A stretch of 64,000 nucleotides of DNA from Cryptomeria japonica (GCF_030272615.1 NC_081405.1:310387235-310451234), one strand, 5' to 3'; shown: positions 21,647 through 33,775, counted from the first letter of the stretch. Notes: generated by a model from the letters alone, not told the origin. Numbers and translations are program-made.

Positions 21647-24119
21647 ATGCTCATTGGGCACACCAAGGTGGTGGGCCTTTTCCTTCATAGCAAAATTCAA
21701 AGTAAAAAAAAAGAGCGGGATGAGGATATTCTTGGCTGGAGTATTGGCATTTTTAAATTTTGTACCTTGATGGAGTTTTTTCAAAACGGTTTTTATATGG
21801 TGGACCCCTACACGAGCTTATGTAGGTTGGAGATAACTCAGCATCATGACCCCATGGGTTCTCTTTCCAGTCAGATGACCTACGTGGTCTATGATGTGGA
21901 CAAGAACTTTCCCGATGTGAGTACGATGGATTCGGTTGATGATTACTCTTGGACTAGGAAAGTTTTGGATTTCATGATAAAGACAAGGAGAAACTTAGAA
22001 TTTTATGCTACCTTTATGAGTAATTATTTCAGAGGGTGTCGCACATGCAAGGACCTCAGAAAGATTAAATTCTGGTGTGATAATTTTAAAAACATCTTCC
22101 AAATGTAGCAGGAGAAGGAAAATTTGTAATCTTGTGTCTGGTCACTTTCACATAATCTTTGTTCCCACTGCTCATACCAATTCAAAAATGGGGGGCCCTC
22201 TCAAATGCACCAAACCTAAAAATTGTGAAGGACTTAGAGATAATAAGGAGTTGTGGGATATTTTTCATGAAGCGGGTTCTACCCCTTTCTTCTTAGTGAT
22301 TAAAGGCTACAACAAGGAACTCTCTGTCAGGGTCTGCAACTCTTGGTAGAATGGGAAGGTCACGGTTGGTAGAACCTCCTTCACTGTTACTCTTGAATAC
22401 ATTGCGAAGGTTACTGGTCTTCAGAATGATGGAGAGCTAGTGGAAAGGAAGAGTGTGGGGGATTACTAGAAGTTTATCAGGAGATTTTTCAGGAAGGTCG
22501 AGAAACCAGTGCATCTCCAAAATAGGTATGATCATTTTGCTTTACCTCAACCCTATCCGTTGGTTAGTTATTATGTTATGAGGTATTTTACTCTTGAGGG
22601 GTGGTACCCAACTATGCATGGGTACCACTTCCCTATCCTCAACCATGTTAGGAATATTAAAAAAATTAATATGCCCTTTTTTCTCTTTTCCTCCCTTAAA
22701 ACCTGTATTCAAAATGGGGCGAATCCCCCACTCCATCAAGGTCTCATTTACTTGATGTATAAATTTGTTGTTGATCATTCCCTAACTGTTAGCAGTGTTT
22801 CCCTAGCATCTGGTAGTGTTGGTAGCTCCAAGAAATTTTATGCTAAAACCCCTAAACTACAACCCTCAATTCTGAAAACCCACAACTCTCTCAGCCTTGT
22901 TGATTCTATGATAACCATTTCTACTGGTTCGGTTGCGGTCCTTGAAAATGACTCCTTGGAATCGGCTCCGATTTATATTAACTTGATAAATGAAAGAATA
23001 AAATCCCCCAAAACACCTTGAGAAAAGAAAACAAGACCAGCAGTGACTTAATTGGGTCGAGTATCATCATTGACTTAGAGTTGCATAACTTAGAGAAAGA
23101 ATAGGAAAAAGATGAGAATCAGGAAAAGTATGACCATGGCTTGGGGGAAATTAGGTTAGCCCATCTTCGGGCTAAAGGGAGAAATAAATATGAGAAAAAT
23201 GAGTTTAAATGGGTTAATTCCCCCCTTCGAGAAATCTAGGAACTTGATGAGGAAGAGGATTTGAAAGATAACCCTAAAGATGAAGATTTCCAAGTGGAGG
23301 ATGAAGAGAAGAATGATAACCCCAATAAGGATATGGAGGAAGAAGCGAAATTGAGAAATGAGAGTAGTAATTTTGAAAGTGAACCTAAGGATGAAGAGGA
23401 AAGGGAGGATGAGAGTAGTAAATCAGAAACTAAACATGATTCCCTGCTTAGAAGCCCGATGGACCCTTACAACTCAGAAGAAGATGAAATGGTTAAGTAC
23501 TCTCACATGTCTACCAATCATGAGTGAAGTTATAAGATGAAGGGGCAGTTAATTGAAATGAAAGAAATATTGTCTACTCTGGAGCAGAAAAATGAGGAAC
23601 AAGACAGGAAGATTAATAAATTATGCGATGCTGTCAATTCACTTTTCCATATTACTGATGGGATCATGAACAATGTTGTTATGGGGACAATCTCTAGTCA
23701 TGGTAGAATTCAGTAGAATAAAAAGAAGAAGGCTAAGAGGGGCGAGTATGAGCTGAATGAGTAGGAGGACACAGACCAATATGATACATGGATTTAGAAT
23801 CTGGGAAGGTTAAATAAAAATTGCAACCTACTCAAGAAAGAGTAGCAGTTCTTAGTTATGTTTCTGTTAATGATTTTATGGTTATGACTTACCATTTTGA
23901 GAACAATTGTGGGGTCTGTGAACCCCTTTCGATTAACTATTTAGTTTATGACTTTTCTAGAAATGTTTATGATAGGTTTAATGATAATATGAACTCTATG
24001 ATTATTAGCTCTAAGGAGAAGGTTAATAGGTTAGCTACTGTTATTTGGTTTAACAACTAGAAGCTTCTTCATATTAGTAGAAATAGCTATAGGGTGATGA
24101 AGGTTTTTGATTATTTTTG
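21647..24119 (+). pseudogene. ORF-B: unidentified large retroelement-type protein
   Basis: A decayed plus-strand coding region of roughly 800 codons, with at least three frame changes and mostly TAG stops. The N-terminal part has FKFCTLMEFFQNGFYMVDPY. The middle reads VTVGRTSFTVTLEYIAKVTG, then a helical stretch with LVSYYVMRYFTLEGWYP, KKINMPFFLFSSLKTCIQNG and HQGLIYLMYKFVV. An acidic segment near 23,260-23,520 (KDEEEREDESSKSE) is followed by a likely coiled coil (IEMKEILSTLEQKNEEQDRK). The motif order recalls ORF-A and plant mobile-domain proteins: a segment ending in an I-A-x-V-T-G-L-like phrase, then helices. No pol domain is visible. I do not recognise the family with certainty. Confidence 0.55.
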
Positions 24120-24170
24120 AAGGGAGGTTAGTTTTTGTGTGCTGATGGTTGTATGATCTTTTCTTGTATT

Positions 24171-24400
24171 AGAGCAAGATGTCATCACTTTTCTTGTATA
24201 GTGAGACATTCTTGGAACCAAAGGGAAGCCTCTTAGAGAAAGATGTCATCACTTTTCTCTTGTACAGTGGGTCATTCTCAGAACCAGAGCACGGTCCCTT
24301 AGAGCGATATGATGCCACTTTTCTTTTATGCAGGTTGTTTATTCTTGGAACCAGAGCAAAAACTCTTAGAGTGGGATGTCACACCTTTCTTTACACTTGT
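24171..24400 (+). repeat. ~64-bp tandem repeats, 3.6 copies
   Basis: Units begin AGAGNNANATGTCATCACTT at 24,171, 24,235, 24,301 and 24,368, each with a TTCTTGGAACCAGAGC-like segment before the next. The array sits directly upstream of a TATA box, a common position for promoter-strength repeats in LTR U3 regions. Confidence 0.8.
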
Positions 24401-24410
24401 ACTATGTATT

Positions 24411-24419
24411 CTATATAAG
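24411..24419 (+). promoter_or_regulatory. Candidate TATA box CTATATAAG
   Basis: A clean TATA box directly follows the 64-bp repeat array, in a region with no ORF. It may be the promoter of the element that carried ORF-B, or of another LTR fragment. No transcript evidence can be read from sequence. Confidence 0.4.
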
Positions 24420-24420
24420 T

Positions 24421-25050
24421 TCTATCATACTCGGGCATAGACTCCTATGAGGCGTTTCGAACCTCACTTGCACACACGTGCATGAGGTTGAGTGGAACTA
24501 CCAGTGTTCTCACTCTCTCTCTTTACATGGATCACCTAGACAAGCTCTAGGGGTGAGAGTTTCCATGTCCTTCTCTCCATGGATCACCTAGTTTTAGGGG
24601 TGAGACGTCCATGGTTTCTTTCTTCTTCGCCTTTCTTCTCATGGATCACTAAAGTGTGTATTCATGTTCTCTCTATTCTTCCTATCATGAACGCTTAGTT
24701 TTACTATTGATGGTTCATGGATGATGTCAAATTTTCTCTTTTATGTGATTGCTTGTGTCTATGTGATGGTATTGGTCTTTGTAGTTTATCATCTTGTGTC
24801 TTGTTCTTGTCATGTGTCTTTTTGCGCAGTCTTTTTTTTTTGTGTGTCTTGTGCCTTTTTGTTTTGTGTTATCTTGCCTATGTTGGCATGAGTTGAGACC
24901 CTAAGTTTGGGGGATTTTTTCTCCTCAATATTAGTGGTGTCTTATACTCCTTGTGGTATTGCTCCGTGTCTCTCATCTTCATCTCTCTCTTTATTCTACT
25001 TTACCGATAGTAGTGGTGTAAGTCATACTCTCGCTAAAGTGTGGGCTAAA
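24421..25050 (+). other. Non-coding retroelement-like sequence with short repeats
   Basis: CATGGATCACCTAG followed by AGGGGTGAGA recurs at about 24,525 and 24,577, with a third partial CATGGATCACT at 24,640. AAGTTTGGGGGATTTTTT at 24,903 looks like the G-rich tract often found before a 3' LTR. No ORF is present. Confidence 0.4.
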
Positions 25051-26111
25051 TGTAGTGTCATAAAATCGCAACCCCTGCAAGTTTAACCACATTTTAGGTC
25101 CTCACCTCGGTGATGGAATATTCTTCCCTAACCAAGACATATTTGTGCATTATCACCCCTTCACCCTTCCTCCTTCAAGACCTATGGCTGCTCTAGACCC
25201 TGTCCGGGCCCTAAAATAGGGTAGGCCCTAAGTCAGGTCTTCCCGATCTCCTATGCATAAATTGCCTTTGGGGTTTGTAATTCCTCTTTGTCGGCCTTCA
25301 GTGGTTGAAAATTAATCCTTGAGGCATGTATAAAATGCGACTCGATTCCCTCATTTGAAGGAGGATAAGAGTCACAAGGGAGGCTAAGAGGCATAAGGAG
25401 AAGATACAATATTTCAAGGTCATCATGAAGCATTCAAGTATTCAAGTCTTCTTCATTCATCCATTGGAGCAACATTACCACATTCATTTGCAAGCATGCG
25501 TGTGTGTTAGGGTTTTGTCCTATTACATGCCATTTCATACAACACTTGTGGTTACATTCAAGAAGCAAAGCAATCATCATCAACAATTTTTAGATCTACA
25601 AGATATACATTTCCATTGTTTACATTAAAGCATTTGCAATTACTTTCTTTCAAGTGTGTAGGTTGCAGGTGCGCAACTATAATTGCAGGTTTGGGCTTCA
25701 TTTGTAGAGATGGAAGAAACCTTTTCATTTTGCGGATTTTGTGGAGGACCATGTACATTCCCTCCACGGTCCTGATGACTTTTCTCCAATTTTGCAGGGT
25801 AGGTCCATATCAGTCTAATTAGCTCAGATCCAAAATTACAGTGTGATCCCGAACTCGTAGCTCCTCATTTCACTCATTTCCTCTCTCAACAAGTTAACTT
25901 TCTCATTTACAAAAGAAGGTAAATCATACTTCAACCCTTGCAATCCATTTGAAATTCACATCCTTGTTTCCCTCAAATTTGGATCTAGTGGATTCAAGCC
26001 CCTCTTTTGAATGTAATGTTCCTCCCAAGTGAAAATCATCCTAGTGGCTTCCTTTGTCTCTCCTAGGTGGGGAGTCACTAGGATCCAATTTTCCACTTTA
26101 CACCGTCTACA
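25051..26111 (+). repeat. LTR-like block (TGTAG...CTACA)
   Basis: The block starts TGTAGTGTCATAAAATCG and ends CCGTCTACA, giving a 5-bp inverted terminal TGTAG/CTACA. TGTATAAAATGC at 25,326 is a plausible TATA box. Flanking 5-mers (CTAAA and ATCAG) do not match, so it is not a clean solo LTR. It may be the 3' LTR of the ORF-B element or a rearranged copy. Confidence 0.45.
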
Positions 26112-26945
26112 ATCAGAAATTTGCATATACTAGATACAAATATAGAGATATTTACTATAGAATTTACAAGACCCATTTAGAGAAAAAAAACTAAACAACA
26201 AAAATAATATCAAGGAAGAAAATATAAAATAATTCATATAGATCACTTAATTACAGGTATAGCTACAAAAACCATACCTTTCAAAGAGTATATTCTAATA
26301 TGTACTAAACTTGAAATCCTTCATCATGCAAATCATTGCAATTATCCATGAAAAAAGAGACAATTTGAGATGTGTCTCAAATTTCTATGAAAATTTAAGA
26401 ACTACATTTCAAAAAACACTAAAGAATACCCTCCAAATGTCTATCAAATTATGATTGAATTTTCAAATCCCAAGTTTTAAGTTTTCATTAACAAAAATGG
26501 AAGCACATTAGCAGAGAATAAAAAAATCAAAGAACCCACCTATTCTTTGTGGTGGTCATCGTGGGACACAAAAACCATAGAAGTAATGGAAGCCCTAGTA
26601 ACGCATGGAGAGTAAAACAGATGAAATAGCATGAACATGACAAATGGTTAAACACACATTAGAGGCGATGGATTTTACAAGCGGTGGAAGCCATTGAAAT
26701 AAATGCAATTGCTAAAGCCTGAAGCTCATGACTTTCCCACAAAATTCTAAGAATGCCCAAAAAAGGGATTTAAGACATTAGATAATTCTAGTGGACATTC
26801 CCACCAAATAAAGCCTATCAGTTAATGACACTTATAATATAATGTAATATTTCTAATAGGAATGTTACATTGGATCTTATTTCTATCACATTGAACTTTA
26901 GGATATTTTTCCTAGAATTGATCTCTTAAAATACTTGTAAGTATT
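26112..26945. other. AT-rich sequence, nothing recognised
   Basis: No ORF or element hallmark was found up to the left LTR of copia-1. Confidence 0.4.
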
Positions 26946-27393
26946 TGTTAGGAATTGCATGCAAAAAATATCAATTATATGCAAATAAATATAAGACATG
27001 GGAATGAAAAACACATAAAAAATAACAATGAAGAGATAATATTTAGCGGGGTTCACCCAATCTTGTGCTACATCCACCAAACAGAGAGTCCAATATTATT
27101 ATCCAGTAAATCAAAACCAATTACAACAACCAATCCCCTTGCAACTCAATACTGCTCCAAAAATGCTACAAAATTCTCTACACAAAACCCTAACCCTTAT
27201 CCTTTTTATCAATACTTATGTTGGTTACCAAATTAGGGTTACAACATGCCAACCAATAGAAAAATAACAAGTCTTTTTTGGCTTGCAAGGGGCACTGCCT
27301 CCAAACCCAGGTCAAAAAATATGGGGGGAAACAACACCGATAGAAGTAGGGAAACCTTAACCTCTGAGTCTAATTAGGCTCCATATAACAACA
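26946..27393 (-). repeat. Copia-1 3' LTR (left copy)
   Basis: 448 bp from TGTTAGG to AACAACA. It shares long stretches with 34,995-35,492, such as the ACATCCACCAAACAGA, CAAAACCCTAACCC-like and TTAGGGTTACAACATG segments. It lacks about 45 bp present in the other copy. Confidence 0.88.
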
Positions 27394-27436
27394 ATCTCCC
27401 ACATGGAGACTGATCAGACTCCACAATATATCATCT

Positions 27437-27441
27437 CCCAC
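27437..27441. repeat. Target duplication CCCAC, left
   Basis: CCCAC abuts the TGTGATGCCC start of Element E and is repeated exactly at 31,924-31,928. Confidence 0.85.
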
Positions 27442-28434
27442 TGTGATGCCCAAACTTTTGGGCAAAAATGTAACAACAATTTTTTTTTCAAATAACACTA
27501 AAATACTTGTGACCTACGTTCAATGGATGTGATAACTTAATTAGTTTCAATAAAAGATAACTTAAGTGTCAATATGAAAGGACCTATAATGCGAGCGATA
27601 AATTATTATTCCTAGTGTTGAAAACCCACTTAATTTACTTGAAAATAATTTCTAATTAATTATATTTTGATTTTCCTTTAATTTCTAATAATACCAATTG
27701 TTAATTTAAGTTGATTAAAAATATACCCATAATGGTAAACCAACATTAATATTAATTAAATTGCCCATTAGCAATCACAATTTTAACCACATTTATTGTT
27801 AATATTATTTCCTTGTATTATTAAATAATCCCAAAATCCATTAAATTTGTATTAATACAAATTCATTGTATTATTATTAATTAATTGAACATTTGAATAT
27901 AAAGTTCCAATATGTCATTAAATTAACTAAATCATTAATAAAGTCGTCTAGAAAAACCCATTAATGATAACTAATTCTCCCTTAAGAATTAAATAATCAT
28001 TTATAATTAAATTACATCTAAGTGTTTGTAATCGTCTCCATTCACGTAAAATATAATTTATTCTAAGGTTAATAATTCATTCCCTTTTTGAAATAATTAT
28101 TTAAGTCCATTTTTGTTTAGAGTTGATTATAATAACTCAAATAATACCATTATGACTTTATAGTTAAAAGCATACTTTAATCATGATTTTTCCAACCCCA
28201 ACATATTAATATTAATATAAATCCCTTTATATTAATATTAATCTAATAGTCAAATATATTTAATTGTGGAAAAGATCATTTTATTATTTTATTAATGACA
28301 CAACCCATATTACTATATTAATATTTTAACAATATCTCTTGTATTAATATAAATTTGAAATCCCTTGTATGTAAATAAATACAATTAAACATAACCCCCC
28401 CCAGTTTTATAATTAAAAACACCCCTTTTTAATC

Positions 28435-28458
28435 ATGCCCTAACTTAAGTTAGGGCAT
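28435..28458. repeat. 24-bp perfect palindrome followed by a T run
   Basis: ATGCCCTAACTT and its exact reverse complement AAGTTAGGGCAT are adjacent with no spacer, followed by eight T. A hairpin in RNA is possible. Confidence 0.85.
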
Positions 28459-28651
28459 TTTTTTTATTTCTTAATGCCTTATACTCGTTAGGGTTTTGTA
28501 TTCCTCTTTTTTATATTTTTGCAAGGTTGAAGAGATCATGGTTGAGGCCATGATTATACACAGTCGGCGGCGGATTTATTTTATTTTTAGAACGAAGGGT
28601 GTTAGGGGAGGGGTCGTGCTCCTATGGAACGCAGCCCATGGGGAGGCCAAA

Positions 28652-28790
28652 GCCACCCCTGTGGGTTGTGGCCGACAGTGGCGGTCGAAGCCGCCCCTGT
28701 GGGTCACGGCCCATAGTGCAGTAGAAGCCGCCCTTGTCGGTCACGACGCATAGTGCAGCCGAAGCAGCCCATAGTGGCGGTCATGCCGCA
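28652..28790. repeat. GC-rich 37-38-bp minisatellite, about 3.5 copies
   Basis: Units begin GCCNCCCCTGTGGGT-like at 28,652, 28,690 and 28,727, with a partial unit at 28,764. Each contains a CATAGTGCAG or ACAGTGGCGG block. It is a GC-rich island in AT-rich Element E. Confidence 0.75.
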
Positions 28791-28871
28791 CCTATTGGTT
28801 TGGCCCACAATGGCTCCCCAATACAATTTTTTGTTTTTTTTTAAGTTTTTTATTTTATTTTATTTAATACA

Positions 28872-28890
28872 TACACACACACACACACAC
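28872..28890. repeat. (AC)n microsatellite
   Basis: An uninterrupted run of about nine AC units. Confidence 0.9.
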
Positions 28891-29057
28891 TAGTATATGT
28901 ATATTTACTGGGGTTTCCTCAGTTAGGTAAAAATGCAAATATATATATTTATAAGCATAGAAGAAGGTAAAATCTGATGTGCATACCAGATACACAGTCT
29001 CTACTATGGTTTAGAATAAATCATTTTGTTTATTTTTAAATATACATATACATATAC

Positions 29058-29066
<9 letters not shown>

Positions 29067-29090
<24 letters not shown>
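29067..29090. repeat. (TG)n microsatellite flanked by (TA)n
   Basis: Twelve TG units, preceded by TATATATA and followed by CATATATATAT. Confidence 0.9.
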
Positions 29091-31923
29091 AACATATATA
29101 TATGATAATAGTTCATATATATATATTTCAATTTAGTTGTTCCAGATTGTAAAAATGGAGGATTTAAATGAACATATAGACATATAAGTATATATATGTT
29201 TATATATCCACATTTTTCATTTGTAAACCCTATAGTGAAATATAGAAATTCTTCAATGAATTTTACTTTCAGATTTTAAATATTACTAGTTTCATGTGCT
29301 CAAATGAGATACTACTGTAATGTTTAGAACTGAACTTTTAGACTATCTAATAACCAGATTTAAACACTTAAACATAACAAAATGGGTTTTCTATCTATTT
29401 TCTTTTCCAAGTAATCTATTTTTCCTATAATGAAACAATACAATGTTGTAAGTAGATACTAACTTTTCCTACTTTTACTTTTTGTAAAATGAACTTTCAA
29501 GAATGGAACCATCCAAGAGTTGAAACAAATTGTAAATAAGTGATATATAAGTTTAGAGTATGCAAGGTTTTCTTCATTTGGCAATATCCTAAATCCGCAA
29601 CTGATCCTTTTAATTGCTAAAACATCAATCCTTTCTTTTTCATTTATTAAAAATTAGAATTACAACAATAGTATTATTCTTTCTTGTCTCCTTTTTCTTT
29701 GCATCTAAAAGCATGAACTTAATGATTACAATATTTTTGTTTTCTCTTCACATGCACTTTCCTTTATAACACAATAGGAGGAAGAAAAAATACAAGTTAT
29801 ACTTCTTTTATATTCTTTCACCAATAAGAATAAAGTAAATTAGATATGAAGTTGCAACTTGAAACATTCTTCAATCAGCCACCTAGATATCTTTCTTGTT
29901 TTCTTCTCCTACATCCATTAAGAAAACATGCAAATACAAAATTGTTTTTTTCGGTTGTGACCATGGACGCTCACCTCCCAACCTAAGCCTACAAGAGGCC
30001 ACCCCCAAGCTAGAAGAGCCAAGAACCAAATGGGTAAAACACACTCAAACACAAATACAAAGGAAAACAGATTTTACAAGAAAACATCTCAACAAAGAAC
30101 TCCCAACCCAAGGCTTGCACATAATCACCAAGTGACTCAAAATAATGGAGTGAAGGTGGACCAAAATCTAAGGGGAGATCTAAAATAAACTATTACATTC
30201 AAATGCCTTCACAAGATTAAAATAACCTTCCACTTGGTCTCACACATGACCAAAAACCTACCATATGACCCCCAAAGGCTTCAAGCCAAAACTTCCCTTA
30301 TGACCCCTAAATTTTATACAAATAAATATAGCAGCAAGGATTCCAGATCCTTGATTATCCCTCTCTTCCAAGAAGAGAGATTCTACACCCAAATATTGTT
30401 CTAACACCCTTCACCCCAAGGCTACTCTTCTCTCCTAAGGGTGAGTTTAGTCTTGACTCCCATAAACATAAATACAAGAAATCCAAATAGTAATAAACTA
30501 ACAATAACACAAAACCATAGTTCATAGATCTAGAAGCATATACAACAAATAAACTAAAAACATATTTGCATATGACATTATGAATGCATCTAAGCTATAG
30601 AATGAAGAACGCCAATCTTCTCTCCTGCCAATGGTATGTGTGTTGTGGAAGAGCTACCCAATTCCCCTTACTAGTCTCCTTACTTAGCCTATTTTTTTAT
30701 CTTTCAAACTAAAATTTACTACTCAAACTTAGTCTCCAAGATTGGACAGTGGGTGATCAAAGTCCCAAGTTTGAAAATCTCCCCTATGTAGCCTCTCCTC
30801 ACACTTTCCAACTTCCTTGGAAAGGATGTGAGTTCCCATAGGTTGGTCTTCCAAACTTCTTACATGGTTTCTTAAAATGGGACTGGAAAAGGTGGTTGCA
30901 AGATGGGGAAGAGAACTTAAACACAAAAAGGAAGGGTTGTCTACCCAAGGTCAATCTTCCAAAAGTTGATTTTCGTCCATCTTAAAAAATCAACTTTTGA
31001 AGTGACTCTAAAACCACACGTGAGTGGTCACATGGCTAAACATGCCCCTTATCCATAGGTATATCAAGTGGGACTTTAACAGTAACCTAAACTCAACTAT
31101 AGGAGTTAGTTTGACCCCCTAAAAACCTACCTAAAGTTTGTCTACGGGTCAAACTTGATTTGACAAAGCTAAAGGCTCTCTAACCAAGTTATCTTTTGGG
31201 ACCACAACATGATATTTGAAAAATGCATTGGGTTACACACTTTCCCTCCTAAGGACCTGTCATTTTCCAACTCACACACAACACAAGTGTCAAGTGACAC
31301 CATAAAATACACATCACTAAAATACACTTGGCATGTCCTTTTTGGGAATATTAACAATAACAATTATAATTTTGAACTTACACTGAAGATCACTATTACA
31401 AAATTAAATACATCACATACGAGGTATTGTCTCTCTAAATAGACAACCCTTGGCTTTACTTTTTCACATAGGTTTGGTCTTAGTTCTCATGTATTTCCAT
31501 GGTCACATAGATTAATTTCTTGCACATCTCATTTCACACATTAGTAATCCAAAACCAAATGCATATGTAAGTACAAGAAAGAAAATACACTTATAACATC
31601 TCATCAACTAATCCAAATCAAAAGCAACTGAGATAGTATCCAATTAACATTTTTCCTAGCAAATCCATATGAAATTAATTATTAAATTACATCATCATGA
31701 GCATCATATAAATTAATTTTCCATAAGACATGTATAAATGTATCAAATCATCATCACAATAAGTATTGAAATCAATGTAAGATGGAATACATCATATCCC
31801 ATGATATCAAATCACCCGTCAAATAGTACCTAAATCCATAATGCATGAAGATAGTATATCAAATAATAAGTCTAACATAAAAATCAAAGAAGTACTATGA
31901 CGAGCTTGGGGTAGGGCCTCACA

Positions 31924-31928
31924 CCCAC
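31924..31928. repeat. Target duplication CCCAC, right
   Basis: Exact copy of 27,437-27,441 next to the TCACA end of Element E. Confidence 0.85.
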
Positions 31929-32250
31929 TTGGAGACTAATCATAACACCGCTGACCCTATGGCTCCCACTAGAATGAAACACCTTGGACTCTGTTATTTT
32001 GTTTTATTGTTTTCGGTCTTGAAGAGAAACTGAAGCCGAAGAGGAGATTAACTTCTCCCTTATCATTGGCTTTGGAAACATATCCAATGGATTTTCATCT
32101 ATATGTATGTTTTCCAATCTTAATTGTCCATCATCCAACACTGACAAAATGAAGTGATAGAAACTGTATGTGTTTTATCTTTGAATGCAAGGTGGAATTA
32201 TTTGCAAGCTGGATGACACTCTGGCTATCTGTAAATAAATAACTATTAGC

Positions 32251-32965
32251 CTATCTTTTGCCCAATCCTTTCATGAAACATTGTATGCATATCATCTCTT
32301 TGTTTTCCTCTATTGAAGATACATACTTTGCCTCTGTGGTAGATAAAGCAACACCCTTTCTCAACCTGGAGAGCCAACTCACCACTATTTCACCAACAGT
32401 AAAGACATAACCTATAGTACTCTTCCTAGTATCAATATCCTCTGCCAAATCTAAGTCTACATAACCTGAAAAATCAATATCAGAGCACCCAAAATATAAA
32501 TATTTATTGGATGTACCTCTCAAGTACCTAAGAACCCATTTTAATGCATTCCAATGCTCCAATCCAAGATTACTCATATACCTACTTATGACTCCAACAA
32601 CATGTGCAATATCCGGTCTTGTGCAATCCATGGTGTACATTAAACTTCCTATAGCTGAAACATATGGTACCTTGGCCATTTTTTCTTTCTCCTCTTGTGT
32701 ATTTGGACATATCTCCTTGGTCAATTTCAAATGAATAGGAAAAGGTATGCTGATAGCTTTTGTATTCTCTATATGAAATTTCTGCAACACCTTTTCAACA
32801 TAATTAGCCTAGGATAGAGTCAATTTTTTGTTCTACCTATCTCTGCAAATTTTCATACCAAGGATTTGTTTTTCTGCCCCCAAATCCTTCATAGAAAATG
32901 ATTTTGGTAATTGTTGTTTTAACTCTCTAATGTGATCCATGTTAGACCCTGTGAAAAGCATCCAA
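32251..32965 (-). pseudogene. Copia-1 RT C-terminal part and RNase H
   Basis: The minus-strand reading begins at MLFTGSNMDHIRELKQQL, the stretch directly after the copia YVDD box, then SKSFSMKDLGAEKQILGMKI-like text. VLQKFHIENTKAISIPFPIH, PYVSAIGSLMYTMDCTRPDI and LGLEHWNALKWVLRYLRGT follow. RNase H hallmarks are RKSTIGYVFTVGEIVVSW and ALSTTEAKYVSS, where the usual E-A-E-Y is E-A-K-Y. The upstream RT core is missing because of the internal deletion. Stops lie near 32,810-32,830. Confidence 0.88.
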
Positions 32966-33775
32966 AGGAGTTGAAGGAGCTCTATTAATTAAATATACAA
33001 TAGTATTGATAGCCTCTACCCACATGTTTAAAGGCAGCCCAAAATGCAATCTCATGCTCCTTGAACAATCCATTATTGTCCTATTCATACACTCAGCAAC
33101 TCTATTTTTTGTGGAGATTCTGGAACCATTTTCTGCCTACGAATTCAATTAATGAAACAATAATCCTCAAATTCTTTGCTACAATACTCACCACCATTAT
33201 CAGATCTGAGACATTTTAATATTATACCTATCTCATTTTCAACCAAGCTTCTCCATTTCTTAAATATTTCAAATACATTAGATTTCAGCCTAGAAGAAAG
33301 TAAATCTAAACCTTCCTAGTTGCATCATCTATGAATGTAACATAATATTGAGAGCCACTGAGAGAAGATACCTAAGTGGGTTCCCATACATATGTATGCA
33401 CAATCTCCAACTTTTCATCTTTCTTTTGATTCCAATCCTATAGAAAACTAACTCTCTTTTGTTTTCCATACATACAACTTTCACATAAATCTATATTAAT
33501 GTATTTCAGACTTGGCAAAACCTTTTTAGAATGAAGTACCTTCATACATTTTCCACTCATATGCCTATGTTTGTTGTGTCACAGTGTTGTCTCAAAACTT
33601 GCAACAACTGTTTTAGTTTCTTCCTGTGAACCTGTAACAACTGTTCTTGAATGTGTTTGATTTTTCTCTGCAACAACTAAAGTAGAAGGAACAATATGAC
33701 CTATACAAAGATATATAAGGTGCCTACTTTCACATCTTTTGCTACTATCAAGGCACCCTTTGAAAAATTTCAATT
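32966..33775 (-). pseudogene. Copia-1 pre-integrase and integrase core, damaged
   Basis: A CESCMYGKQKRVSF phrase (zinc-binding Cys pair before the integrase core) is followed by VHTYVWEPT, where the usual catalytic Asp of VHTDVWGP is Tyr. [13 protein letters not shown] comes next. The segment stops being integrase-like after LINRAPSTPLD and joins RT text at about 32,965. Many stops are present. Confidence 0.82.

Larger units (their letters stand above)
27442..31923. mobile_element. Element E: 4.48-kb LTR-type insertion without coding capacity
   Basis: It starts TGTGATGCCC and ends GGGCCTCACA, a near-perfect 10-bp inverted end, flanked by perfect CCCAC duplications inside copia-1. I found no second internal copy of either end, no PBS, and no retroelement domain, so it reads as one very long solo LTR. 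A non-autonomous element without recognisable LTRs is the alternative. Inside are a 24-bp palindrome, a GC-rich 37-bp minisatellite and two dinucleotide tracts. From about 29,100 to 31,900 nothing coding was recognised. Confidence 0.72.

Noticed and set aside
25051-26111. Calling this block a clean solo LTR
   Set aside because: The flanking 5-mers differ (CTAAA and ATCAG), so there is no target duplication to support it.
28496-28753. 85-codon ORF in Element E
   Set aside because: It is produced by the GC-rich minisatellite, whose 37-bp period does not preserve a frame.
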